A DNA stretch of 64,000 nucleotides, taken from NCBI GenBank assembly GCA_963801105.1, contig CAWDDH010000003.1, positions 868,001 through 932,000 on the forward strand. The letters are read 5' to 3'. Under the pieces are notes generated by a model, which was not told the origin of the DNA, made no database searches, and saw nothing but the letters and a program-made list of their open reading frames with translations. Below, piece by piece: positions 1 through 8,731 of this stretch. The DNA is from JAENVU01 sp963801105. Lineage in GTDB: Bacteria; Actinomycetota; Acidimicrobiia; IMCC26256; JAENVU01. Made by a program: the position numbers and the translations under genes. Numbering within the stretch: the first letter of the stretch is position 1; every line of letters begins with the position of its first letter.

Positions 1-1262
1 TGAGCCTGAGGCCGGAGCGTCTCCGTGGCTTCGCGCAGCGCTCGCGCGACGTCATCCTGGCGGCCGCGCTCGTCGGCATCCTGACCGGACTGGTCGTCGC
101 GGGATGCGAGCTCGTCATCACCCACCTGCTGAAGTGGGTCAACGGGCTGCCGTGGTGGGCGATCATGGTGGCGCCCGGCGTGGGTCTCGCGCTCGCGGCA
201 CTCTCGCTGCGGTACCTCGCATTCGGTGAGTCGCCCGGGCTCGCCGACAACTGGCTCAAGGCCTTCCACGACGCGAACCACGACCAGGGCGTGCGCGGTG
301 CGCCCGGGGCGGTCCTGGCATCGATCTTCACCATCGGGTTCGGCGGCGCCCTCGGCCTGGAGGGACTCTCGATCTTCTCGGGCGGCGCGATCGGCACCGT
401 GGTGCAGCGGCGCATGGGCTGGCTGTTCCGGCCGGTCGACCGCAAGGTGCTCATGACCGCGGGCGCGGCCGCGGGCGTCGCCGCGATCTTCAAGGCGCCG
501 GCGACGGGCGCGCTGTTCGCGATCGAGGTCCCCTATCAGGACGACTTCGCCCACCGGAAGCTGCTCCCGTGCCTGGTCGCCGCCGCGACCGGCTACCTCG
601 GCTTCGCCATCGTCAACGGCACCGAACCCCTCTTCGCCGCGAAGGAGCAGGGCGGTTTCGACGCGACCCACCTGATCGGCGCGTTGGTCCTCGGGGCGAT
701 CGCGGGCGTCGGTGCCCGCCTGTTCGCGGTCATGATCCGACGCACCAAGCAGATCACCCACGAGATCCCCCTGAACGTCCGGCTGGCGCTCTCGGCGGTG
801 GCCATGGGCGGATTGTTCCTCGTCGCCCGCGCCGCGGCCGGGGAGGACGTCGTCCTCGGTCCCGGCTACAACGCGATCCGCTGGGCCACCAACCCCGACC
901 GAGCAGTGCTCCTGGTGTTACTGATCATGCTCTTGCGATGTCTGGCCACCGGCGTCACGCTCGCCGGTGGAGGGGCCGGAGGGCTGTTCGTCCCGCTCGT
1001 CGTGGCGGGTGCACTCCTCGGACGCGCCGCGGGAGGCATCGTCGGGCGCGTCGACGACTCCCTGTTCATGATCCTCGGCGTCGCTGCGTTCCTCGGTGCC
1101 GGCTATCGCGTGCCGCTGGCGGCGGTGATGTTCGTCGCCGAGACGACAGGACGCGCGACGTTTGTCGTGCCGGCATTGCTCGCCGCGGTCGTGGCGGACC
1201 TCGTCATGGGCGACTCGTGCGTCACGAGCTACCAGGTGGGACGCGAGCGTTCGGCCGCGTGA
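1..1262 (+). CDS. ClC-family chloride channel/transporter, missing only its first base or so
   Basis: Integral membrane protein of the ClC family, which moves chloride or other anions, often against protons. The frame is open from base 3 (Ser-Leu-Arg-Pro-Glu). Bases 1-2 are 'tg', so the initiator was probably an NTG codon whose first base lies just outside the window. Family features seen: a glycine-rich GGALGLEGLS segment at the filter and gating-glutamate position, a GGLFVP motif, and a late GAGYRVPLAAVMFVAETTG segment. The usual GK/REGP filter motif is altered here (Leu before the Glu, Leu-Ser in place of Pro), but the gating Glu is kept. No CBS domains follow. It lies 79 bp before nhaA on the same strand, so the two ion transporters may be co-expressed. 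Family assignment is firm; channel versus antiporter is not decided. Confidence 0.9.
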   Translation, partial: SLRPERLRGFAQRSRDVILAAALVGILTGLVVAGCELVITHLLKWVNGLPWWAIMVAPGVGLALAALSLRYLAFGESPGLADNWLKAFHDANHDQGVRGAPGAVLASIFTIGFGGALGLEGLSIFSGGAIGTVVQRRMGWLFRPVDRKVLMTAGAAAGVAAIFKAPATGALFAIEVPYQDDFAHRKLLPCLVAAATGYLGFAIVNGTEPLFAAKEQGGFDATHLIGALVLGAIAGVGARLFAVMIRRTKQITHEIPLNVRLALSAVAMGGLFLVARAAAGEDVVLGPGYNAIRWATNPDRAVLLVLLIMLLRCLATGVTLAGGGAGGLFVPLVVAGALLGRAAGGIVGRVDDSLFMILGVAAFLGAGYRVPLAAVMFVAETTGRATFVVPALLAAVVADLVMGDSCVTSYQVGRERSAA

Positions 1263-1341
1263 GCACACCCTCGGTAGTGTGAGCGGCGGCGCGCCGGGAA
1301 GTCTGGTCGGCATCGAATCCGCGACCTTCTAGGGATCAAGC

Positions 1342-2508
1342 ATGCCCACTGTGAGCCCCGTGCGACGCGTCGTGGAGTTCCTCCGGACCGAATCGGCTGC
1401 GGGCATCGTGCTCATCGGGGCGACCGCCGTCGCGCTGCTCTGGGCGAATGTCGCGCCCGCCTCGTATCACGACTTCTGGAGCACCGAGCTGTGGCTGCCC
1501 GGTCCCGACCACGCCCTCACACTCCACGCGTGGGTGGCCGATGCGCTCATGGCCGTCTTCTTCTTCGTGGTCGGGCTCGAGATCAAACGTGAGGTCGTCG
1601 AAGGCGAGTTGCGGGACCCGCGCACGGCGGTCGTGCCCATCGCAGCCGCGATCGGCGGCATGGTCGTCCCGGCGATCATCTACATCGCCATCACCGCGGG
1701 AACCGACGTCAGCAACGGGTGGGGCGTCCCCATGGCCACCGACATCGCGTTCGCGGTCGGCGTGCTCCGACTCGCCGGACCGCGCGTGCCGAGCGGCATC
1801 AGCCTCACGTTGCTGACCCTCGCGATCGTCGACGACCTCGGTGCGATCGCGGTCATCGCGATCTTCTACTCCTCCGGAATCTCGCCCGAGCTGCTCGCCC
1901 TGGCAGTCGTGGTCCTCGGGGCCATCGTGGTGGCCGGACGCCGACTCGACAGCCCGGCCTGGTTCATCATCCCGGCCCTCGTGCTGTGGATCGTCGTCGT
2001 TCGCTCGGGCGTCCACGCCACCGTCGCGGGGGTGCTGCTCGGCTTCGTGACGCCGGTCCGGTCCCGCAGTGGGCGGGAGGTCCTCGCCGAACTCGAGCAC
2101 CGCCTTCACCCCTTTTCGAGCTTCCTCATCCTCCCGCTCTTCGCGCTCGCGAACGCGGGGATCGTGCTCTCGATCGATCGGTTCCACGCCGCCGCGACGA
2201 GCGCGGTCGGAGTCGGGATCGCCCTCGGTCTCATCGTCGGCAAGCTCGCGGGGATCACCGCCGGCGCCGGCCTCTCGACCCGCATCGGCGGCCGCCTCCC
2301 CGACGGCGTGGACGGTCGCGGCCTCGTGAGCATCGGCCTCCTGGGGGGCATCGGCTTCACCGTCTCGCTCTTCGTGGCCGACCTGTCCTTCACCGGCGAC
2401 ACCTTGGAGACGGCGAAGCTGGCGATCCTGGCGACTTCGCTCGTCGCCGCGGTGGCGGCCGCCGTCACCCTCCGATCGATCCCCCCCGAATCTCCGGTCG
2501 ACACGTAA
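1342..2508 (+). CDS. nhaA: Na+/H+ antiporter NhaA
   Basis: Inner-membrane sodium/proton antiporter for pH and sodium homeostasis; 388 residues, the usual family length. Recognisable segments are FFFVVGLEIKREVVEGELR near residue 75, GWGVPMATDIAFAVGVL near 130, and AIVDDLGAIAVIAIFYS near 162, which holds the paired aspartates that bind the transported cation. The C-terminal GLLGGIGFTVSLFVADLSF block is also typical. The ATG at 1342 follows an AGGGA element about 7 bases upstream. It sits downstream of the ClC gene and 34 bp upstream of the acyl-AMP ligase gene, all on the plus strand. Confidence 0.96.
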   Translation: MPTVSPVRRVVEFLRTESAAGIVLIGATAVALLWANVAPASYHDFWSTELWLPGPDHALTLHAWVADALMAVFFFVVGLEIKREVVEGELRDPRTAVVPIAAAIGGMVVPAIIYIAITAGTDVSNGWGVPMATDIAFAVGVLRLAGPRVPSGISLTLLTLAIVDDLGAIAVIAIFYSSGISPELLALAVVVLGAIVVAGRRLDSPAWFIIPALVLWIVVVRSGVHATVAGVLLGFVTPVRSRSGREVLAELEHRLHPFSSFLILPLFALANAGIVLSIDRFHAAATSAVGVGIALGLIVGKLAGITAGAGLSTRIGGRLPDGVDGRGLVSIGLLGGIGFTVSLFVADLSFTGDTLETAKLAILATSLVAAVAAAVTLRSIPPESPVDT

Positions 2509-2542
2509 CCTCCCACCGCCCCGGCGAGTCGGAGTAGGCCTG

Positions 2543-4192
2543 ATGAACGACCCAACCACGCTGCCCCCGCGCCTGGAGGCCGCCGCTGACCGCTCCGGCT
2601 CCATCACCTTCGTGACCGGCGACACCGACGGACCGGGGTACCGCACCGAGACGGTGGAGTGGTCGCGACTCCACGACGAGGCCCGGGCCATGGCCGCGGC
2701 CCTCCAGGCCCGTGACATCGGCCCGGGCTCGATCGTCGCCCTGCTCGGACCCACGACGCGCGCCATGGTCACCGCGATCCAGGCCACGTGGCTCGCGGGC
2801 GCCACCGTCGCGATGCTCCCGTTGCCGATGCGGCTCGGCTCGATCGACGAGTTCGTCGCCGCGACCCGGCGGCGCGTGACGAACGCGGAAGCCTCGATCC
2901 TGCTCGTGGACCCGGTGCTCGCGGAGTTCGTGCCCGAGAACCTCGCAGCGGCGGGTCTCGACGAGCTCACCGGGACGGCGGCCGCCTACGCGCCGCCCTC
3001 GGTGGACCCGGAGTCGCTCGCGGTGCTGCAGTTCACGAGCGGCAGCACCGCCGACCCCAAGGGGGTCATGCTCCCCCACCGCTGCATCACCGCGAACATG
3101 GACGCCATCCGCACGGGCGCGGCATTCGATGTCGATCGCGAGCGCGTGGCGTCATGGCTGCCGCTGTACCACGACATGGGGCTGATCGGGCTGCTCGGCG
3201 TCCCGATGACGACGGGCACCGACCTCGTGCTCGCTGCGCCGCAGGACTTCCTCGCCGTCCCGGCACGCTGGGTCGACTGGATGTCGACGTTCTCCTGCAC
3301 GATCACCGGCGGACCGAACTTCTCCTACGCGCTCGCCGCCCGCGCCCTGCGCCGTGGTGGTGACCTGGACCTCGGCCACTGGCGGCTCGCGCTCAACGGC
3401 GCCGAGCCGATCGACCCGGATTCGGTCGAGGCGTTCCTCGCCGCGGGCGCGCCGTTCGGCCTCGATCCCGGTGCCGCGTTCTGCGTCTACGGCATGGCCG
3501 AGGCCACGCTCGGGATCAGCTTCCCCGAGCCGGGCGCGGGCATGAGCGTCGACACCGTGGACCGCCGGGTGCTGGAGACCGACGCGTACGCCGCACCGGT
3601 CGCCGGCGAAGCCGGGCGCCGGTTGCCGAAGCTCGGACGAGTGCTCGACGGCCTCGAGCTGCAGGTCGTCGACCCGGACTCGGGTACGCCGCGTCAGGAG
3701 CGCGAGGTCGGCGAGATCGAGCTGCGCGGCGCGTCGGTGACGCCGGGCTACTTCCGGAACCCGACCGCGACCGCGACGAACTTCCGCGACGGCTGGCTCC
3801 GTACCGGCGACCTCGGGTACGTCGTCGACGGCGAGGTCGTGATCTGTGGGCGTCGGAAGGACGTCATCATCGTGGGCGGACGCAACGTGTTCCCCGAGGA
3901 CATCGAGCGGGCGGTCGCGAGTGTCGACGGCGTGCGCGCGGGCAACGTGATCGCGTTCGGCACCACGACGCGGAGGGGTCGGGAGTCCATCGTGGTGGTC
4001 GCCGAGACCAAGGACGACGACATCGCGCCGGTCCGGACCGCCGTCGCGGAACGGGTCACCGACGCGATCGGGATCCCGCCGAGCGAGATCGTGCTCGTGG
4101 CCCCCGGGACGCTCCCCAAGACCTCCTCGGGGAAGCTCCAGCGCTCGTTGTGCCGCGACCACTACCTGTCCGACGTGCTCCAGCCCGTCTGA
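2543..4192 (+). CDS. Fatty-acyl-AMP ligase (AMP-binding enzyme)
   Basis: Activates a fatty or related carboxylic acid as an acyl-adenylate, typically to load a polyketide synthase or acyl carrier protein. The 549-residue protein has the adenylate-forming signature FTSGSTADPKGVMLPH near residue 163, GLIGLLGVP and NGAEPI segments typical of the FAAL/FadD32 branch, then YGMAEATLG, the hinge GYVVDGEVVICGRRKDVIIVGG and a terminal PKTSSGKLQR with the catalytic lysine. That layout separates it from ordinary acyl-CoA ligases. No PKS or carrier gene is adjacent, so the acceptor is unknown. Start chosen at ATG 2543 with GGAG about 10 bases upstream. The substrate chain is not predictable from sequence. 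Confidence 0.88.
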   Translation: MNDPTTLPPRLEAAADRSGSITFVTGDTDGPGYRTETVEWSRLHDEARAMAAALQARDIGPGSIVALLGPTTRAMVTAIQATWLAGATVAMLPLPMRLGSIDEFVAATRRRVTNAEASILLVDPVLAEFVPENLAAAGLDELTGTAAAYAPPSVDPESLAVLQFTSGSTADPKGVMLPHRCITANMDAIRTGAAFDVDRERVASWLPLYHDMGLIGLLGVPMTTGTDLVLAAPQDFLAVPARWVDWMSTFSCTITGGPNFSYALAARALRRGGDLDLGHWRLALNGAEPIDPDSVEAFLAAGAPFGLDPGAAFCVYGMAEATLGISFPEPGAGMSVDTVDRRVLETDAYAAPVAGEAGRRLPKLGRVLDGLELQVVDPDSGTPRQEREVGEIELRGASVTPGYFRNPTATATNFRDGWLRTGDLGYVVDGEVVICGRRKDVIIVGGRNVFPEDIERAVASVDGVRAGNVIAFGTTTRRGRESIVVVAETKDDDIAPVRTAVAERVTDAIGIPPSEIVLVAPGTLPKTSSGKLQRSLCRDHYLSDVLQPV

Positions 4193-4233
4193 CGCACCCG
4201 TCGCGACCCGGGCGCCCGCTCCCGGGACAGCGG

Positions 4234-4953
4234 TCAGATCATCGGCCAGGGCACGGAGTGATAGCCCTCGTCCGGGACCGGCAGGGTGCCCGCGCCGACG
4301 AGTTCGTCGATGCGGCGGAGCAGGGCATCGAACTCGATCGGTGCCAGGAGCTCGGCCATGACCGGGTCCAGCGGCCCCTCGAGGCGCGTCCGCAGGCTCA
4401 CGAGGTCCGCCACGAGCTCCGCCGGGACCGCCGTCCCCGCGAAGTCCCAGATCACGGTCCGCAGCTTGGGCGCGGCGTGGAACGTGAGCCCATGGTCGAT
4501 GCCGTACACGTGACCGGTGGCGAGCTCCTGCAGGCAATGGCCGCCCTTGCGGTCCGCGTTGTTCACGACCACGTCGAACACCGCGAAGCGCAGGAACCGC
4601 TCCTCGTGCGCCTCGAGCAGCGTGAAGTAGTGCTCGTCCGGGTCGTGCTCCACGAACCGCTGGACCGCGCCGATCCCGTAGGGACCGTCTCGCAACACGG
4701 TGGGCGGGACGATGTCCCAGCCCAGCGCGTCGCTCACCACGAACGTCGCGGTCTCGCGCCGACACAGCGAGCCGTCGGGGAAGTCCCACAACGGTCGCTC
4801 GCCGCGCTGGGGCTTGTACACCGCGAGCATCTCGGCGTCGGCGTGGGTGACCGTGACGAGCAACGCGGCGTTCGACGACCACGCCACCCGGCCGACGACG
4901 TCGATCGTCCCCTCGGCGAGCACCGCCGCGGCATCGGCCGAGGTCAGTTCCAC
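4234..4953 (-). CDS. SCO1664-family kinase-like protein
   Basis: Belongs to the actinobacterial SCO1664 family, distantly related to phosphatidylinositol 3/4-kinase-like folds; substrate unknown. Seen here: VYKPQRGERPLWDFPDGSL near the N-terminus (ATP-lysine region), FDVVVNNADRKGGH (catalytic-loop-like Asn-Asn-Ala-Asp-Arg-Lys) and GIDHGLTFH (metal-binding Asp region), in kinase order. About 239 residues. GTG 4953 is preferred because it overlaps the end of the DUF3090 gene by 10 bp and gives the usual N-terminus; an ATG at 5004 would give a proline/arginine-rich extension. It is last in a three-gene minus-strand operon with DUF3090 and a histidine phosphatase, a cluster recurring in Actinobacteria. 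Function beyond the family name is not established. Confidence 0.82.
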   Translation of the reverse strand: MELTSADAAAVLAEGTIDVVGRVAWSSNAALLVTVTHADAEMLAVYKPQRGERPLWDFPDGSLCRRETATFVVSDALGWDIVPPTVLRDGPYGIGAVQRFVEHDPDEHYFTLLEAHEERFLRFAVFDVVVNNADRKGGHCLQELATGHVYGIDHGLTFHAAPKLRTVIWDFAGTAVPAELVADLVSLRTRLEGPLDPVMAELLAPIEFDALLRRIDELVGAGTLPVPDEGYHSVPWPMI

Positions 4954-5453
4954 CGGGGGCAGATGTGGCCGTCGGGATCCATCGGGAACTCGCACAGCTG
5001 GCACGTCGGTCGGCCTCCGGCCACGGCCTCCGAGCCGCGGGCGGCCATGGCGCGCACCTGCGCGCGGGTGGCGAAGATCCGCGCGACGTAGCCGTCGTCG
5101 GGGTCGTCCTCGTCCTCGCCGCGCTCGCGGAGCTCGAGCAGCACCATCTCACGGTCCGGCTCGTAGCCGAGCCCGATCATCCGGGCCCGGAACAGCGGCA
5201 CGGCGGGCTCGGTCACGTTCGCCGCACTCGGGTGGAGCACCGCGCCCTCGGCCGGCGGCTCGGGATGGTCGTCGGCGACGCGGTCGAGGAACGCGACCGC
5301 CTCCTGGGCGAGCAGGGCGATCTGCTCCTTCTCCACGAGCACGGTGAGGCGGCTGCCCCGCTTGTCGGCCTGGATGTAGAACGCTCGGGATCCGGGCTCA
5401 CCGATCGCGCCGGCTCCCAGCGCGTCCACGCCGTCGAGCTCGATGACGCTCAC
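4944..5453 (-). CDS. DUF3090 family protein
   Basis: Conserved actinobacterial protein of unknown function, 169 residues. It begins with VIELDGVDALGAGAIGEPGSR and ends with CQLCEFPMDPDGHICPRWN, whose three cysteines and histidine look like a small zinc-binding knuckle. The start is GTG 5453: it overlaps the TGA of the upstream phosphatase gene as GTGA, the classic layout for translational coupling. The gene in turn overlaps SCO1664 by 10 bp. Because all three genes are tightly coupled, their products probably act together. In Streptomyces the same set sits near mshC (mycothiol synthesis), but no mshC is visible here. Confidence 0.85.
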   Translation of the reverse strand: MSVIELDGVDALGAGAIGEPGSRAFYIQADKRGSRLTVLVEKEQIALLAQEAVAFLDRVADDHPEPPAEGAVLHPSAANVTEPAVPLFRARMIGLGYEPDREMVLLELRERGEDEDDPDDGYVARIFATRAQVRAMAARGSEAVAGGRPTCQLCEFPMDPDGHICPRWN

Positions 5454-6151
5454 GACGGATCCTCCGGCGGGGGCAGCAGCTCGGCGAACGAGCCGGTGTC
5501 GTTGCACTTCAGGAGCGTGACGCCGTGCGGCCCGATGCTGAACACCGTCACCGATGCCGGTGAGACCGCGATCCGCTGGAAGAGGTCGAGGTGCACCCCG
5601 GTGTAGTGCGCGATCACCGACTTGATCGGGTCCGCGTGCGAGACGACCACGACCATCTCGCCCGGGTGCTGGTGCACCACCGCCTCGAGCGCGGCGACGG
5701 TACGCGTTTGCATCTCCGCGATCGACTCGCCGTTCGGGAACCGCGCCCGCGACGGCGCGCGCTGCACCACCTTCCACAGATCCGTCTTGGCGAGATCCTC
5801 GAGCTTGGCGCCGGTCCACTCGCCGTAGTCCGCCTCGAGCACACCGTCGAGCACGCGCACGTCGAGCGGGTGGTGCGCGGCGATCGCCTCCGCGGTCTGG
5901 TGCGTCCGCTCGATCGGGCTCGCGTACACCGCGGCGATCGGCAGGCCCGCGAGCCGCGCGGCCGTCGCCGCAGCCTGCTCGCGGCCGGTGTCGGAAAGGT
6001 CGATCCCGGGGGTGCGTCCCGACAGCATCGGACCGGTCTGGGGCGTCACCGCGTGACGGACCAGGAACAGGGTCGTGGGCTTCACGGGAGGCGGGGTGGC
6101 GACCTCGGCGTCGGTCGTCGACTCGGCCACGTCGGCCGTGGTGCTCGTCAT
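5450..6151 (-). CDS. Histidine phosphatase family protein (MSMEG_4193-like)
   Basis: Phosphoglycerate-mutase-fold phosphatase of 233 residues. The catalytic motif is LVRHAVT near residue 32 (RH with phosphoaccepting His). A second conserved region is VVVVSHADPIKSVI, with the second active-site His. PGIDLSDTGREQAAATAARL and YASPIERTHQTAEAIA are the other typical blocks. The first about 28 residues are Thr/Ala/Val-rich and not part of the domain, so a later start is possible. First gene of the coupled DUF3090–SCO1664 operon, divergent from the DUF3151 gene with 87 bp between. True substrate unknown. Confidence 0.87.
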   Translation of the reverse strand: MTSTTADVAESTTDAEVATPPPVKPTTLFLVRHAVTPQTGPMLSGRTPGIDLSDTGREQAAATAARLAGLPIAAVYASPIERTHQTAEAIAAHHPLDVRVLDGVLEADYGEWTGAKLEDLAKTDLWKVVQRAPSRARFPNGESIAEMQTRTVAALEAVVHQHPGEMVVVVSHADPIKSVIAHYTGVHLDLFQRIAVSPASVTVFSIGPHGVTLLKCNDTGSFAELLPPPEDPS

Positions 6152-6238
6152 CCCCGGATGGTACCGGCGACCCGGTGTCGTGCTCCCGCGCGGCGCGCCC
6201 GTCGTGGCTGCCGACGCCGCGGACTACATTCGCCGCGC

Positions 6239-6685
6239 ATGACCGATCAACCCGTGGGACTGCACCGTGGTGGCCTCCCCGAGACGGTGCTGCCCCCCGA
6301 GCCCGACGAGGTGGTCGCGGCGCTCGCCGAGGCCGCGTCGCGCACCGACCCCGACGACCGGCGTCGCGCGCTCGGTGGGATTGCCGCGGACCGTCCTCGC
6401 TGCGTGGCCGCCTGGGCGATGCTCGGCGACGCCGCCCGCGACGACATCGAGGCGTACGCGTACTACCGCGTCGGTTACCACCGGGGCCTCGACCAGCTCC
6501 GCCAGGCCGGTTGGCGCGGCTCGGGGTTCGTGCGCAGCAGCCACACCGAGAACATGGGCTTCCTCCATGCGCTCCACGGGCTCGGACGCGTCGCCGCGAC
6601 GATCGGGGAGGACGACGAGGCGCAGCGGTGTGCCGAATTCCTCGCTCAGCTGGACCCTTCGGGTCCGTGGAACAGCCGGGGGTAA
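6239..6685 (+). CDS. DUF3151 domain-containing protein
   Basis: Short conserved actinobacterial protein, 148 residues, function unknown. Matches what I recall of DUF3151: a PPEPDEVVAALAEA opening, RPRCVAAWAMLGDAARDDIEAYAYYRVGYHRGLD in the middle and SGFVRSSHTENMGFLHALHGLGRVAATIGE near the end, which reads as tetratricopeptide-like helices. The ATG at 6239 is chosen because coding character begins there; the frame is open further upstream only as antisense of the phosphatase gene. It is divergent from the phosphatase operon and 33 bp before gmd. Confidence 0.83.
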   Translation: MTDQPVGLHRGGLPETVLPPEPDEVVAALAEAASRTDPDDRRRALGGIAADRPRCVAAWAMLGDAARDDIEAYAYYRVGYHRGLDQLRQAGWRGSGFVRSSHTENMGFLHALHGLGRVAATIGEDDEAQRCAEFLAQLDPSGPWNSRG

Positions 6686-6718
6686 TCTCGCCGCGTTCCA
6701 CGAACCCGAGAGGACCGC

Positions 6719-7714
6719 ATGAAGCGCGCGCTCATCACCGGCATCACGGGGCAGGACGGCCGCTATCTGAGCCAGCTGCTCACGTCGAAGGGTTACCAGG
6801 TGTTCGGCCTGATCGCGGGCCAGGCGAACCCGAAGGCGCAGCTCGTCCAGGAGGAGACTCCGGGACTCGAGCTCGTCGGCGGGGACCTGCGCGACCTCCC
6901 GTCGCTCATCGCCGCGGTGGAGCAGGTGCAGCCCGACGAGGTGTACAACCTCGGTGCGATCAGCTTCGTGCAGCTCTCGTTCAAGCAAGCCGAGCTGACG
7001 GCCGAGATCACCGGACTCGGCGTGCTGCGCATGCTCGAGGCCGTACGCATCGTCGGCGGCAGCGTCAACAACCCGATCCGCTTCTACCAGGCGAGCTCGT
7101 CGGAGATGTTCGGCAAGGTGCGCGAGACGCCCCAGACCGAGCGGACGCCGTTCCATCCCCGGTCGCCGTACGGCGTGGCCAAGGTCTTCGGCCACGACAT
7201 GACCGTCAACTATCGCGAGTCCTACGACCTCCACGCGTCGAGCGGCATCCTCTTCAACCACGAGAGCGAGCGCCGCGGTCTCGAGTTCGTGACGCGCAAG
7301 ATCACGAACTCCCTCGCGCGGATCAAGCTCGGAATCCAGGACGGCATCAGCCTCGGCAACATCGACTCCGCGCGCGACTGGGGCTACGCGGGCGACTACG
7401 TCGAGGCAATGTGGTTGATGCTCCAGCAGGACGAGCCCGACGACTACGTCATCGCGACCGGTGAGACCCACACCGTCCGCGAGTTCCTCGATGTCGCGTT
7501 CCGCATCGCGGGCTACGAGGACTGGGAGCCCTACGTCACCCACGACCAGCGCTTCGACCGTCCCGCGGAGGTCGATCTCCTCCTCGGCGACGCCTCCAAG
7601 GCCCGCGAGAAGCTGGGCTGGAGCCCGAAGGTGAACTTCGAGGAGCTCGTGGCCCGGATGTACGAGTCGGACTTCAAGAGCGAGCAGGCCCACCTCGACG
7701 GCGGTCGGCGCTAG
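6719..7714 (+). CDS. gmd: GDP-mannose 4,6-dehydratase
   Basis: Cytosolic short-chain dehydrogenase/reductase of the extended type that converts GDP-D-mannose to GDP-4-keto-6-deoxy-D-mannose, the precursor of fucose, rhamnose or perosamine sugars for surface glycans. 331 residues. Seen: the NADP-binding ALITGITGQDGRYLSQLL at residue 4, SSSEMFG near 125, the YGVAK catalytic Tyr/Lys pair and NHESERRGLEFVTRKI. GDL-R-D and SARDWGYAGDYVEAMW are also diagnostic of Gmd. The ATG follows GAGAGGA. No downstream fucose synthase gene is adjacent; the next gene converges from the minus strand with a single base between stop codons. Confidence 0.95.
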   Translation: MKRALITGITGQDGRYLSQLLTSKGYQVFGLIAGQANPKAQLVQEETPGLELVGGDLRDLPSLIAAVEQVQPDEVYNLGAISFVQLSFKQAELTAEITGLGVLRMLEAVRIVGGSVNNPIRFYQASSSEMFGKVRETPQTERTPFHPRSPYGVAKVFGHDMTVNYRESYDLHASSGILFNHESERRGLEFVTRKITNSLARIKLGIQDGISLGNIDSARDWGYAGDYVEAMWLMLQQDEPDDYVIATGETHTVREFLDVAFRIAGYEDWEPYVTHDQRFDRPAEVDLLLGDASKAREKLGWSPKVNFEELVARMYESDFKSEQAHLDGGRR

Positions 7715-7715
7715 T

Positions 7716-8684
7716 TCACCGCGGGATCGCCGCGAGGCGGTCGAGGGCCACTTCTGCTTCTCTGACGATCGCCCGGACGACGTCCCCGGCCGGGACCAGC
7801 GAGTCGATCGCCCCCACGCCCTGGCCGGCCGGGTAGCACTCGCGGTCCGGATCCACGCCGGGGGTGGACTCGTCGGCGCCGAGGTGCATCCAGCCGCCGC
7901 TCATCGACTTCATGAGCATCTCGGGGAACGGCACCAACTCCTCGGGGTGAGCCTCGAAGTACCGCGTGGTGTCGTTGGCAACGGCCCGGAGCGTCTTGCC
8001 GGTGAACGCGCGAGAGATCACGGTCCCGTCCTCGCCCGTGCGCAGCAGCGCGTCCTTGTAACCCGGCGCGCCACGCGCCTCGGGCGTGGCGATGAACCGG
8101 GTGCCCACCCATACGCCGTCGGCACCGAGCGCGAGCGCGGCGGCGAGGCCCCGACCGTCGAAGATCCCACCCGCCGCGACCACCGGCACGCGGTCGCCGA
8201 CCGCGTCGACCACCTGCGGGACGAGCGGCATCGTCGCGACCGTTCCGGTGTGGCCACCGGCCTCGGTCCCCTGCGCGACGACGATGTCACATCCGGCCTC
8301 GACCGCTGCGACCGCGTGCCGCACCTTGCCGCACATCGAGAGCACGAGGACGTTGTGCTCGTGGCAGAGCGTGATGACGTCGCGCGGCACGCCGAGCCCG
8401 GCCGCGAAGACCGAGGCACCCTCGCGGATCAGCGCTTCGACGTCGGTCATGAGCCGGTCCGGCATCGCGGTGAGCAGGTCGACGCCGAGCGGCTTGCTCG
8501 TCATCGCCTTGGCCGCGCGGATCTGCTCCACCATCTCGTCCCCGCCCATGGTGGACGCCCCGAAGCAACCGAACCCGCCCGCCTCGGACACCGCCGCGAC
8601 GAGCGGCGCATACGAGACGCCGCCCATGCCCGCGAGCATCACGGGGTGCTCGATCCCCAACACGTCGGTCAGTCGCGTCTGCAT
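7716..8684 (-). CDS. Nitronate monooxygenase family (NPD/2-nitropropane dioxygenase-like) FMN enzyme
   Basis: TIM-barrel flavoenzyme of 322 residues. Family marks are the N-terminal HPVMLAGMGGVS, KPLGVDLLT, VVAQGTEAGGHTG in the middle (FMN and active-site His region), VVAAGGIFDGRGLAAALALGADGVWVGTRF (phosphate binding) and FTGKTLR. Enzymes of this family oxidise nitronates, but many actinobacterial members act in lipid or enoyl reductions, so the substrate is open. ATG 8684 is preceded by AGGAGAG at good spacing. It is divergent from the repeat/purE region and converges with gmd, leaving one base between the two stop codons. Confidence 0.86.
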   Translation of the reverse strand: MQTRLTDVLGIEHPVMLAGMGGVSYAPLVAAVSEAGGFGCFGASTMGGDEMVEQIRAAKAMTSKPLGVDLLTAMPDRLMTDVEALIREGASVFAAGLGVPRDVITLCHEHNVLVLSMCGKVRHAVAAVEAGCDIVVAQGTEAGGHTGTVATMPLVPQVVDAVGDRVPVVAAGGIFDGRGLAAALALGADGVWVGTRFIATPEARGAPGYKDALLRTGEDGTVISRAFTGKTLRAVANDTTRYFEAHPEELVPFPEMLMKSMSGGWMHLGADESTPGVDPDRECYPAGQGVGAIDSLVPAGDVVRAIVREAEVALDRLAAIPR

Positions 8685-8731
8685 GGTCGGTCTCTCCTGG
8701 GCTCGGGGACGGCGAGGCTAACGTCGATGCG

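Noticed and set aside
3152..5152. Long minus-strand frame opposite the acyl-AMP ligase
   Set aside because: No family motif, and the true genes on both strands account for the coding signal.
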